A stretch of DNA of 64,000 nt, from assembly GCF_030813415.1 (NCBI RefSeq), contig NZ_JAUSUF010000004.1, positions 1-64,000 of the forward strand, read 5' to 3'. Position numbers and translations under genes: made by a program. Positions 15,282 to 23,814 of the stretch are shown in pieces. The notes under the pieces were generated by a model. That model was not told the origin of the DNA. It ran no database searches and saw only the letters and a program-made list of their open reading frames with translations. The DNA is from Eubacterium multiforme (GTDB lineage Bacteria; Bacillota; Clostridia; Clostridiales; Clostridiaceae). Numbering within the stretch: position 1 is the first letter of the stretch; every line of letters begins with the position of its first letter.

Positions 15282-16469
15282 ATGAATAATACACCTAATT
15301 CAAACAGAAAGCATATTGCTATTTTTGGTAATACAAATAGTGGTAAATCCTCATTGATGAACAAAATACTTGGACAAGAAATGTCTTTAGTATCTGAGGT
15401 TATGGGAACAACAACTGATCCAGTACAAAAAGCTATGGAACTTATTCCAGTTGGTCCTATTCTTTTAATAGATACTGCAGGACTTGAAGACAAATCAGAA
15501 CTTGGAAGTCTTAGAATTAAAAAGACTATGGAAGTTTTAAAAAAGACTGATGTTGCAGTTTTTGTTCTTGATGCATCAAGTCCAGATTTTGAATCTTTTA
15601 ATAAATGGAAAATTGAAGCTTTAAGATATAATATTCCATTTATTGTTGTTGCAAATAAAGCAGAAGTTGCAAATAAAGAAATTGTTGAAACTTTAAATGA
15701 TAAGTACGAAGATGTTATTTGCACATCAACTGTTACTAATATAGGAATAGAAGAATTAAAGGAAAATCTAGTTGAAATTTTAGAAAAAGAAGAGGATGAA
15801 AAATCTTTAATTGGAGACTTAGTTCCTTATAATGGTAAGGTAGTATTAGTAGTACCAGTTGATTCAGAGGCACCAAAAGGAAGACTTATACTTCCACAAG
15901 TTCAACTTATAAGAGATTGTTTAGATAATGGAATTAAAAGTTATGTTGTAAGAGATACAGAACTTGAAGATGCTTTAAAGGATTTAAAGGATATAGATTT
16001 AGTAATTACAGATTCACAAGCTTTTAAAAGGGTAAGTGAAATAGTACCTAAAAATATTAAACTTACAAGTTTTTCAATTCTTTTTGCAAGACAAAAGGGA
16101 GATTTAAATGCATTTATAGAAGGTGTAAATAAAATAAGAAATTTAAAACCTAATGATAATATTTTAATTTCAGAAAGTTGTACTCATAATGTTTCTCATG
16201 AAGATATAGGAAGAGTTAAAATTCCAAAGCTTTTAGAAAAATATGTTGGAGGAAAACTTAATTTTACCTTTAGAGTAGGTCATGATTTCCCGGAAAATAT
16301 AGAAAAATACGATTTAATAATTCATTGTGGAGCTTGCATGATTAATAGAAAAACAGTTTTAAATAGAGTTAAACAATGTAATGAAAAAGAAGTTCCAATA
16401 ACTAACTATGGAGTTGTACTTGCATTTTTAACTGGAATATTAGAAAGATCTACAAATAATTTAATATAG
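15282..16469 (+). CDS. hydF: [FeFe]-hydrogenase maturase HydF (GTPase scaffold)
   Basis: HydF assembles the di-iron precursor and hands it to HydA. The 395-residue protein has a GTPase domain with P-loop GNTNSGKSS, switch segment GTTTDPV, DTAGLED, and ANKAE in the NKxD position, then a dimerisation domain and a C-terminal cluster domain with CTH ... HCGAC ligands. ATG 15273 falls against the TAGGAG ribosome site, so ATG 15282 is preferred. It ends the operon before two terminators. Confidence 0.93.
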   Translation: MNNTPNSNRKHIAIFGNTNSGKSSLMNKILGQEMSLVSEVMGTTTDPVQKAMELIPVGPILLIDTAGLEDKSELGSLRIKKTMEVLKKTDVAVFVLDASSPDFESFNKWKIEALRYNIPFIVVANKAEVANKEIVETLNDKYEDVICTSTVTNIGIEELKENLVEILEKEEDEKSLIGDLVPYNGKVVLVVPVDSEAPKGRLILPQVQLIRDCLDNGIKSYVVRDTELEDALKDLKDIDLVITDSQAFKRVSEIVPKNIKLTSFSILFARQKGDLNAFIEGVNKIRNLKPNDNILISESCTHNVSHEDIGRVKIPKLLEKYVGGKLNFTFRVGHDFPENIEKYDLIIHCGACMINRKTVLNRVKQCNEKEVPITNYGVVLAFLTGILERSTNNLI

Positions 16470-16484
16470 AAGATATCTGTGTAG

Positions 16485-16524
16485 TTAAGTAAGTTTTAAA
16501 GTTATCAAAAACTAAAACTTACTT
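16485..16524 (+). terminator. Inverted repeat after hydF
   Basis: TAAGTAAGTTTTA pairs with TAAAACTTACTTA across a short loop, 16 bases after the hydF stop. It lacks a T-run, so it may act as an RNA-stabilising 3' hairpin upstream of the true terminator. Confidence 0.55.
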
Positions 16525-16552
16525 AAAGCATAGATTAAAATATAAAAATAAT

Positions 16553-16587
16553 TAAAAAAAAGTAATCTTTAAGATTGCTTTTTTTGT
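16553..16587. terminator. Intrinsic terminator downstream of the hyd operon
   Basis: The stem AAAAAAAGTAATCTT/AAGATTGCTTTTTTT with a long T-run follows the first inverted repeat. The A-rich left arm allows it to act on both strands. Confidence 0.85.
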
Positions 16588-16646
16588 TTATGAATAAAAA
16601 TTTGTGTTATAGTAAATAAGTAAAATAAAAAGTAATGGAGAAAAAT

Positions 16647-18077
16647 ATGAAAAACGAATTTGAAAAGTATAATTTAAGTAAAGAAATAATTAATTCATTA
16701 AATGATTTAGGATATATTAAACCAAGTGAAGTTCAAAAGCTTGTAATTAAGGAAGCTTTATTTAATAAGGATTTAATTGTTAAAGCACAAACAGGTAGTG
16801 GTAAAACAGCAGCCTTTGGTATTCCTCTATGTGAAAAGATAGATTGGGAAGAGAATACTCCACAGGTTCTTATACTTGCACCAACTAGAGAACTTGCAAT
16901 GCAAATAAAAGATGATATTACAAACATTGGGAGATATAAAAGGATTAGAGTTGTATCTTTAGTTGGAAAGGAGTCCTTTAAAGATCAAGAGAGAAGTTTA
17001 AAAGGAAAAGTTCACATAGTTGTTGGAACTCCAGGAAGAGTATTAGATCATTTAGATAATGGAAATTTAAATGGTAAAGCCTTTAAATATTTAGTTATAG
17101 ATGAAGCTGATGAAATGTTTAATATGGGATTCATAGGTCAAGTTGAAGGGGTTTGTAGAAGAATAACTAGAAAGAGAGTTACAATGCTTTTTTCAGCAAC
17201 TATGCCAGAGAAGATTAATGAGTTAACAGAAAAACATATGAATAGGCCAGTAGTTATTAAAATTAAAGAACAAGGCTTAATAACAGATAGAATAACTCAT
17301 GGATTAATTAAAGTTTCAGGAAAAGAAAAACTTGAAAAGGTTAATGAAATATTATTAAAGGAAGGGCCAGAAACTGCAATAATGTTTTGTAGAACTAAAG
17401 ATAATGTAGAAAATTATTTTAATTATTTTAAAGATAAAGGATATTCAGTAGATAAAATTCATGGTGATATGCTTCAAAAGGATAGAACAAAAAAAATGAA
17501 TGAATTTAAGGAAGGAAAATTTAGAATTCTTATAGCTACTGATATTGCAGCAAGAGGAATTGATGTTCATAATATTACTCATGTAATAAATATTGATATT
17601 CCAGTTGAGAAGGAAAGTTATGTGCACAGAATAGGAAGAACTGGAAGAGCAGGAACAAAGGGTAAATCAATAACATTAATGACACCTTATGAAGATAAAT
17701 ATTTAGATAGAATTGAAGAATATATTGGATTTAAAATAGAAGATTACAAAGAAGAGAATAAAGAATTTAATAAAGAAGAAAGAATAAAATTATTAAAAAG
17801 TAAACCTGTCATTAAAAAACAAACTAAAAAAATTACAAAAAATATAACTAAACTATATTTAAATGGTGGAAAGAAAAAGAAAATAAGAGTTATTGATATT
17901 GTTGGAACTATAATGAGTATTGATGGTATAGAAAAAGAAGATATAGGTATTATTGAAGTTAATGATACAGGTTCAACTGTTGAAATACTTAATAATAAAG
18001 GCAAAAAAGTTTTGAAGGAATTAAAAGAAAAAACAATAAAGGGTAAAAAGCTTAGAGTTGAAATAGCTAAAAAATAA
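16647..18077 (+). CDS. dbpA: DEAD-box RNA helicase, DbpA type
   Basis: This 476-residue ATP-dependent RNA helicase has the motifs Q (GYIKPSEVQ), I (AQTGSGKT), Ia (PTRELA), II (DEAD), III (SAT) and VI (HRIGRTGRAG). The last 75 residues (ITKLYLNGGKKKKIRVIDIVGTI ...) form the DbpA RNA-binding domain, which in Bacillus relatives recognises hairpin 92 of 23S rRNA, so a ribosome-assembly role is likely. ATG 16635 overlaps the ribosome site TGGAG; ATG 16647 with 6-base spacing is better. Single-gene unit. Confidence 0.9.
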   Translation: MKNEFEKYNLSKEIINSLNDLGYIKPSEVQKLVIKEALFNKDLIVKAQTGSGKTAAFGIPLCEKIDWEENTPQVLILAPTRELAMQIKDDITNIGRYKRIRVVSLVGKESFKDQERSLKGKVHIVVGTPGRVLDHLDNGNLNGKAFKYLVIDEADEMFNMGFIGQVEGVCRRITRKRVTMLFSATMPEKINELTEKHMNRPVVIKIKEQGLITDRITHGLIKVSGKEKLEKVNEILLKEGPETAIMFCRTKDNVENYFNYFKDKGYSVDKIHGDMLQKDRTKKMNEFKEGKFRILIATDIAARGIDVHNITHVINIDIPVEKESYVHRIGRTGRAGTKGKSITLMTPYEDKYLDRIEEYIGFKIEDYKEENKEFNKEERIKLLKSKPVIKKQTKKITKNITKLYLNGGKKKKIRVIDIVGTIMSIDGIEKEDIGIIEVNDTGSTVEILNNKGKKVLKELKEKTIKGKKLRVEIAKK

Positions 18078-18087
18078 TATATATTTT

Positions 18088-18136
18088 GAAGGTAGTAATA
18101 ATTGTCACTTAATTAACAATTATTACTACCTTTTTT
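18088..18136. terminator. Strong terminator after dbpA
   Basis: AAGGTAGTAATAATTGT pairs perfectly with ACAATTATTACTACCTT around an 7-base loop and runs into TTTTTTATTT. Confidence 0.92.
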
Positions 18137-18220
18137 ATTTACTTTATTTTTATTAGCAGATTATTAAATATAATAAAGGTTTATATTTTTTTATTATAAA
18201 ACTTAAAAGATTAAAATAGT

Positions 18221-18287
18221 GTAATTTAAAGTTACAGTGTAATTAAAAATTACATATTTAAAAAGAAAAAGTGTAATTTTTAATTAT
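18221..18287 (+). promoter_or_regulatory. Three upstream activator sites for an enhancer-binding protein
   Basis: Three 15-base near-palindromes, each preceded by GT, occur at 18221-18235 (GTAATTTAAAGTTAC), 18239-18253 (GTAATTAAAAATTAC) and 18273-18287 (GTAATTTTTAATTAT). They lie 54-120 bases before the -24 element of a sigma-54 promoter, the usual place for enhancer sites. The likely binding protein is the sigma-54 activator encoded at 22197-23597 on the other strand. Confidence 0.65.
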
Positions 18288-18340
18288 AGTAACAAAAGAA
18301 GATAGACATATATTTAACAAACAATGAGCTCTGGAAAAGT

Positions 18341-18355
18341 TGGCATGATAATTGC
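18341..18355 (+). promoter_or_regulatory. Sigma-54 (-24/-12) promoter
   Basis: TGGCATGATAATTGC matches TGGCAC-N5-TTGC: GG at 18342-18343 and GC at 18354-18355 with exactly 10 bases between. Transcription should start near 18367, about 57 bases before the transporter start codon. No comparable -10/-35 pair lies in the same place. Confidence 0.8.
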
Positions 18356-18423
18356 TAAATATATTAAAGTAATAAATTAAAAAATAATCTTAAGAGGAAA
18401 ATGAAAGGAATGAATCTAAAAAA

Positions 18424-19455
18424 ATGGATAGAAAGAAATTTAGAAAAGGACTTATGTTTGGTATATTAGTTGGACTTGCATGGGGCTTAGATGGAGTACT
18501 TATGGGAAGAGTTGGGGATAATGCAATTTTTACAGATAAAATTTTTGCCTTAAGTCAAGGAGTGTCACAAACAAGTTTTGAGTTTTCACCTCTTGTAACA
18601 GCATTTTTTCATGAAAGTTTTTGTTTTGTGTGGGTTGCGTTATTCCTAATATTTAGAAAGCAGCTAAAACATGTTTTTTATTTACTTTTTAAAACTAAAA
18701 AAGGTAAAGCAGCTGCAATTGCAGCATTAGTTGGTTCACCAATTGGTATGAGTGCTTATCTTTTAGCAATTAAATATGCAACAGCACCATATGCATCAAG
18801 CATTTCTGTAATTTATCCAGGAGTTGGAGCAATATTATCATATCTTATATTAAAAGAAAAATTATCACTTAGAGCAGTAGTTGGTATATGTGTAAGTTTA
18901 CTTGGATCATTTATGTTAGGTTTTAATCCAGGAAATGTTCCACCTACTTTCTTAAAGGGAATATTATTTGCAGTAATTGCAGTATTTGGTTGGGCACTTG
19001 AAGGAGTTATTATTGGATTTGCAATGAAGCATATAAAAGATGAAGATCACATAGAAGCGACACCACAACAATTCTTAGGACTTAGATATTTTATTTCAAT
19101 GATTTCATATGCAGTTATAGTATTACCTTTAATAAAAGGATATCCACTTGCAGGCTATGTAGTACAAAGCGGATTAGTATTTAAATATGCAGGTATTGCA
19201 ATACTTGGAGCAATAACATATTTAGCATGGTATAAAGCAGTTGATTTAATAGGAGCTGCTATGGGAACTGCATTAAATAGTACAGCAGCACTTTGGACAA
19301 TAATATTTAGTGCAGTATTATTTGGAAATAAAATAACAGGATCATTAGCATTATGGGGATGTGTAATAGTTCTTGGAGTATTTATATTTGCAATAGATCC
19401 AAAAAACTTTGGTAAGAAAAATGAAAAAATGTTAGATAGTGAAAATATAATGTAA
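18424..19455 (+). CDS. DMT-superfamily (EamA/GRP-type) transporter under sigma-54 control
   Basis: This 343-residue protein has about ten membrane helices in two homologous halves, with the EamA-type segment YATAPYASSISVIYPGVGAILSYLILKEKLSLRAVVGI and its repeat around ITYLAWYKAVDLIGAAMGTALNSTAALWTIIFSAVLFGNKI. The family exports or imports small metabolites; the substrate is unknown. AAAGGA lies 14 bases upstream of ATG 18424, rather far, and ATG 18454 (Met11) is possible. Its own sigma-54 promoter and enhancer sites link it to the regulator at 22197 and perhaps to the oxidoreductase that follows. Confidence 0.8.
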   Translation: MDRKKFRKGLMFGILVGLAWGLDGVLMGRVGDNAIFTDKIFALSQGVSQTSFEFSPLVTAFFHESFCFVWVALFLIFRKQLKHVFYLLFKTKKGKAAAIAALVGSPIGMSAYLLAIKYATAPYASSISVIYPGVGAILSYLILKEKLSLRAVVGICVSLLGSFMLGFNPGNVPPTFLKGILFAVIAVFGWALEGVIIGFAMKHIKDEDHIEATPQQFLGLRYFISMISYAVIVLPLIKGYPLAGYVVQSGLVFKYAGIAILGAITYLAWYKAVDLIGAAMGTALNSTAALWTIIFSAVLFGNKITGSLALWGCVIVLGVFIFAIDPKNFGKKNEKMLDSENIM

Positions 19456-19468
19456 TAAAAAATTTAAA

Positions 19469-19510
19469 GATAACAATTACTTAAATTTTTATTTAAGTAA
19501 TTGTTTATTA
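19469..19510 (+). terminator. Palindrome between transporter and oxidoreductase genes
   Basis: AACAATTACTTAAAT faces ATTTAAGTAATTGTT. It can form a long RNA hairpin, though no T-run follows. It also contains AATTAC and GTAATT, the half-sites of the three enhancer sites upstream of the transporter, so it might instead be a binding site. Confidence 0.5.
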
Positions 19511-19569
19511 TCATATGAAAATTAAAATGAATATGGAATACAGTTGATAACTTTTCAGGAGGAACTTAA

Positions 19570-22164
19570 ATGTTAAAAAAAGAAATAATAGAAAATATGC
19601 AAAATATAGTTGATAACTGCATGGGAGACTCTGAGGCAGCTTGTGTTGCTACTTGTCCTATGCATACAGATGTAAAAAAATATGTAAGATTAATTAAAGA
19701 GGATGATGGAAAAGGTGCAATAAAAGTTATTAGAGAAAATCTTTTTATTCCAGGAACTCTTGGAAGAATTTGTGCGCATCCTTGTGAGAAGAAATGTAAA
19801 TGGAATGAAGGAAAAAGTCCTATGGCAATTGCTTCATTAAAAAGATATGCAGCTGATAATTTTGATGATGAAAAGGATTGGGATTTAACTATAAAGGCTG
19901 AAAATGGCAAGAAAGTTGCAGTAATAGGTGCTGGTCCATCTGGATTACAAGCAGCACTTGAACTTAGAAAAGAAGGAATGAGTGTAACTGTTTTTGAAAA
20001 ACTTCCTGTAAGAGGAGGAATGATGGCAGTTGGTATTCCAGAATATAGATTACCAAGAAATATATTAGAAAAAGAAATAAGTTATTTAGATAAATTAGGT
20101 GTTAATTTTAAAGTTGGAGTTGAAATTGGTAAAGATATTAAATTTAGTGATTTACTAAAAGATTTTGATTCTGTTGTAGTTGCAGTTGGTAAGCATATGG
20201 GAAGAGTAGATAGAAGTTTAGAAAACTTTGATGCTTCTGGTGTATTTAGTGCAGCAGAATATTTAAAAGAGGCAGCCCTTACAAGAAATGTTCAAGAATC
20301 AGGTAAAAAAGTTTTAGTAGTTGGTGGCGGAGACGTTGCTATGGATTGCTGTAGAGTTTCTAGAAGATTAAAAAATACAGAGGAAGTTTATTCAATCTGT
20401 TTAGAGGATAGTTTTCAAAGTATGGCATCATCAGAACATGAAGTTACAGGTGCTATTAATGAAGGCATAATCTTTAATCATGGAGAAGCTATAAAGGAAA
20501 TTAAAGTAGATAAAGATGGAAGAGTTTCAAAAGTTATATTAAAGAAATGTTTATCAATGTTTAATAAAGAGGGTATGTTTGCCCCAACATTTGATGAAAA
20601 TGATACAAAGGAATTAGAAGTAGACACAATAGTATTTGCAATAGGACAAGGTGTTGATGAAAACTTTGCAGAGGAAATTTTAGAGCAAAGAAGAAATTCA
20701 ACCTTTGAATGTAATAAAGAAACACTTCAATCCATATCAAATGAAAAAGTATTTATAGCAGGAGATGCTTCTGGTGAATCAGTTATAGTTATACAAGCTA
20801 TGGCAACAGGTAGAAGAGCAGCAGAGTCTGTAATTAGATTTTTAAATAATGAATCATTAACAGAAGGAAGAAATTTAGAAGATACATGGAGTTTTGATAC
20901 TAAACTTGATATGCCAACTAACTGGGATGAAATAGTAAGAGTTAGAGAAGATATGAAAGAATTAGACCCCAAAAATAGAGTTAATTCTTTTGATGAGGTT
21001 GCCCTTGGCTATACTAAAGAGGAAGCTTTAAGAGAAGCTGATAGATGTAGACAATGTGAATGTAAACTTTGTATGAAAGAGTGTTTAATGCTTAGAGAAT
21101 ATACAGAGTGTCCTAAAAATTTATTTAAAGAATATTTAGAAAAAGGATATGAAAATATGGATAAGATAATAGCTTATTCATGTAATCAATGTAGTCAATG
21201 TACAATAGTTTGTCCAAAGAATTTTAATATAAAGGATAACTTTATAGAAATGAAGGAAGAATTTGCAAAAGAAAATAATGGTTATGCACCACTTAAGGAG
21301 CTTGAATATGTAGCACCACAGCAAGAAAAAGAAGCTGGTGAAAAATATTCAACTCAACTTAAAGGAGCCCATGGAAAAGCAAAGAAAACTAAATATGTTT
21401 TTGTTCCAGGATGTACAGTTCCAGCTTATATTCCAGATGCCTGTGATAAAGTGTTAAATCATTTAAAAGAAAAACTTGGGGAAGAAAATGTTGGAGCAAT
21501 ACTTCAATGTTGTGGTAAAGTATCTTTATTAGTTGGAGAAAAGGAAAGATATTTAGATATAAACAAAAAGGTTATAGACCAATTTGATGAAATGGGAGCA
21601 GAAGTTATAGTAACTATATGTCCTTCATGTTATAAAGTTTATTCAGAAACTGTTAAAAATCAAAAGGTAATATCCTATTGGGATCTTATGAGAGAAGAAA
21701 TTGGACTTCCAAAGGAAGCTGTATCTATAGGAGCAGAATCAGATGTTGTATTTAATATACATGATTCTTGTGTAACTAGAGATGTAATTTCTCATCATGA
21801 AAGTGTAAGATGGATGTTAGACGAAATGAATTATAAGTGGAGTGAAATAGAACATAACGGTAAAAACACAAGATGTTGTGGTGTTGGGGGTATGGCATGT
21901 AGCTCAAATCCAGAACTTTATAAGAAATTATATATGAGAAGAGCAAATGATTTTAATGAAGAGTCAGTAGTTACTTATTGTGGATCTTGTAGAGGAACTA
22001 TGGAGGCAGCTGGTAAGGATGCAGTTCATATATTAGATCTTATGTTTAAAGGAAGCAGTTATAAAGCTTCTGATAGAAAAGATGGCAGAGGTTATAAAAA
22101 TGAAGAGGAAATGTGGAGTAGAAGATTAGCTACTAAGGCTAAATTTGATGCTTATAAAAAATAA
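19570..22164 (+). CDS. FAD/NAD(P) oxidoreductase (GltD-like) fused to Fe-S and CCG-domain heterodisulfide-reductase-like module
   Basis: Order in the 864 residues: an N-terminal Fe-S region (CVATCPMHTDV near 20, CAHPCEKKC near 65), a GltD-like flavin domain with VIGAGPSGLQAA (about 117) and a second Rossmann motif VVGGGDVAMDC (about 256), a ferredoxin-like region (CRQCECKLCMKEC, then CNQCSQCTIVCPK), and a C-terminal CCG module (PGCT ... CCGK, then RCCGVGGMAC ... YCGSC) as in HdrB/GlpC. It probably moves electrons between NAD(P)H, ferredoxin and an unknown acceptor. AGGAGG precedes the ATG. A sigma-54 activator lies convergent downstream. The specific reaction cannot be named. Confidence 0.82.
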   Translation: MLKKEIIENMQNIVDNCMGDSEAACVATCPMHTDVKKYVRLIKEDDGKGAIKVIRENLFIPGTLGRICAHPCEKKCKWNEGKSPMAIASLKRYAADNFDDEKDWDLTIKAENGKKVAVIGAGPSGLQAALELRKEGMSVTVFEKLPVRGGMMAVGIPEYRLPRNILEKEISYLDKLGVNFKVGVEIGKDIKFSDLLKDFDSVVVAVGKHMGRVDRSLENFDASGVFSAAEYLKEAALTRNVQESGKKVLVVGGGDVAMDCCRVSRRLKNTEEVYSICLEDSFQSMASSEHEVTGAINEGIIFNHGEAIKEIKVDKDGRVSKVILKKCLSMFNKEGMFAPTFDENDTKELEVDTIVFAIGQGVDENFAEEILEQRRNSTFECNKETLQSISNEKVFIAGDASGESVIVIQAMATGRRAAESVIRFLNNESLTEGRNLEDTWSFDTKLDMPTNWDEIVRVREDMKELDPKNRVNSFDEVALGYTKEEALREADRCRQCECKLCMKECLMLREYTECPKNLFKEYLEKGYENMDKIIAYSCNQCSQCTIVCPKNFNIKDNFIEMKEEFAKENNGYAPLKELEYVAPQQEKEAGEKYSTQLKGAHGKAKKTKYVFVPGCTVPAYIPDACDKVLNHLKEKLGEENVGAILQCCGKVSLLVGEKERYLDINKKVIDQFDEMGAEVIVTICPSCYKVYSETVKNQKVISYWDLMREEIGLPKEAVSIGAESDVVFNIHDSCVTRDVISHHESVRWMLDEMNYKWSEIEHNGKNTRCCGVGGMACSSNPELYKKLYMRRANDFNEESVVTYCGSCRGTMEAAGKDAVHILDLMFKGSSYKASDRKDGRGYKNEEEMWSRRLATKAKFDAYKK

Positions 22165-22174
22165 TATATAAATT

Positions 22175-22212
22175 AAAAGGGACACTTAAAAATTGTTTAA
22201 GTGTCCTTTGTT
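22175..22212. terminator. Shared terminator between convergent genes
   Basis: AAAGGGACACTTA pairs with TAAGTGTCCTTT; the hairpin covers the stop codon of the opposite-strand regulator gene and serves the oxidoreductase gene on the + strand. Confidence 0.8.
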
Positions 22213-23597
22213 TTTGATAGACCATAGCGTTTCATTTTGTTGTATAAGGCATTTCTACTTATACCAAGGCTTGCGGCAGCTTTAGTCATATTACCATTAA
22301 AATAATCTACAGTATTTTTTATTGTTCTTTGTTCAAGTTCTAATAAGGTAGATAATAAAACTTCCTGCTGACAATCAGTTTCTTGTTTTTTTTGTTTATT
22401 ACAAGTAGGACAATTTTCATCATCACAAATATGAAATATTTCATTGCCTAAGTTATCATATTTTAAACAAGTACATTCATCAAAATTCATTTCATAACTT
22501 GTTTCTCCATTAAGATTAACAATATTTTCTACACAGTTTTCTAATTCTCTTATATTACCAGGCCAACAATAAGAAATCATTTTTTTAAATAATCTATTAG
22601 ATATTTTAGGTATAGGTTTATTAAGCTGTTTACTTTTAATATCTAAAAAATAATCAAGTAATATAGGTACATCACCAAATCTATCCTTAAGAGGTGGCAT
22701 ATTAAGTGGGATTACATTTAATCTATAATATAAATCACTTCTAAAGCGGCCATTTTTAATTTCTTCTTTTAAATCTTTATTAGTTGCAGCAATTATTCTA
22801 ACATCAATGTTTATTGGAGTTTTGCCACCAACTTTAGTTATTACACCTTCTTGAATAACTCTTAAAAGATGTACTTGCATTTCAAGGGGCATTTCACCAA
22901 TTTCATCTAAGAAAATTGTACCTCCATTTGCAAGTTCAAATTTACCGGCTTTACCACCTTTTCTAGCACCTGTAAAAGAACCTTCGTCATAACCAAAAAG
23001 TTCACTTTCTATTAGTGATTTTGGAATAGCGCCACAATTAACAGCTATAAAAGGTTCGCTTGCCCTTAAGCTATCATTATGAATTGACTGTGCAAGAAGT
23101 TCTTTTCCACAGCCACTTTCTCCTGTTATTAAAACAGTAGAGGGACTTTTAGAAATTTTCTTTGCAGCAGTTATAACCTTTTTTATTTGAGGGCTATCAC
23201 CAATTAGATTATCAAAAGTATATACAGCATAAGATGTTGTTAATTTATTTAAAGTGTTTATTAGTTTTTTAGTATCCTTTAAAACTAATAGAAAACCATA
23301 ATCATCATCAGGATAATTTAATTTAATTAAGTCAGAAGTAAAAATTGATTTTGAATTTGATAAAGATATATTCTCTATAATATCTTTATTTTCTTTAACC
23401 ATCTCATTTATATTTGAGTTTAATTCAGGAAAAATATCAAAAATATTTACTTCCTTAATGGTAAAATGAGATAATTTAAGTAATTTTAGAGCTTTATCAT
23501 TAGTAAATATAATTTGTTTATTTTTGGATAAAGTTAAAATTCCTTCATCTAAAGAATTTAAAATTATATTATAATATTTTGTATCTAAAATTTGCAT
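22197..23597 (-). CDS. Sigma-54-dependent enhancer-binding protein (PAS, AAA+, Fis-type HTH) with Cys-rich insert
   Basis: This 466-residue activator has a PAS-like N-terminus (residues 8-110), an AAA+ domain with Walker A GESGCGKE (159-166), the sigma-54 contact loop GSFTGA (206-211, usually GAFTGA) and Walker B TIFLDE, and a C-terminal Fis HTH (NMTKAAASLGISRNALYNKM). Between AAA+ and HTH lies a stretch with six cysteines (375, 377, 391, 396, 399, 409; CTC and CPTC), a possible metal or redox switch. AAAGGAGG precedes ATG 23597. It probably drives the sigma-54 promoter at 18341. Confidence 0.9.
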   Translation of the reverse strand: MQILDTKYYNIILNSLDEGILTLSKNKQIIFTNDKALKLLKLSHFTIKEVNIFDIFPELNSNINEMVKENKDIIENISLSNSKSIFTSDLIKLNYPDDDYGFLLVLKDTKKLINTLNKLTTSYAVYTFDNLIGDSPQIKKVITAAKKISKSPSTVLITGESGCGKELLAQSIHNDSLRASEPFIAVNCGAIPKSLIESELFGYDEGSFTGARKGGKAGKFELANGGTIFLDEIGEMPLEMQVHLLRVIQEGVITKVGGKTPINIDVRIIAATNKDLKEEIKNGRFRSDLYYRLNVIPLNMPPLKDRFGDVPILLDYFLDIKSKQLNKPIPKISNRLFKKMISYCWPGNIRELENCVENIVNLNGETSYEMNFDECTCLKYDNLGNEIFHICDDENCPTCNKQKKQETDCQQEVLLSTLLELEQRTIKNTVDYFNGNMTKAAASLGISRNALYNKMKRYGLSKTKDT

Positions 23598-23814
23598 TAT
23601 ATTTTTAGCCTCCTTTATTAAGAGAGTATGAAAATTTCTATAATAAATAATATTATTTTAGCATAATAAGATACAGATATAAATGTGATAAATTGTAATA
23701 TTAGTAATAAAATAATAATAATTATAAAAGAGTATAAATCATTGGAGTTTATGGTAAATAATGGTAAAATGTATTAAAGAGAGTATTTTATGAGTATTAT
23801 ATGGAGGGATAACT

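Noticed and set aside
15125-15724. Leftward 199-codon frame across the hydG/hydF boundary
   Set aside because: It is antisense to two conserved genes and has no start signal or recognisable domain.
18221-18287. Short CRISPR-like direct repeats
   Set aside because: The three GTAATT units are 15-base palindromes with spacers of 3 and 19 bases; this fits enhancer sites, not a CRISPR array.
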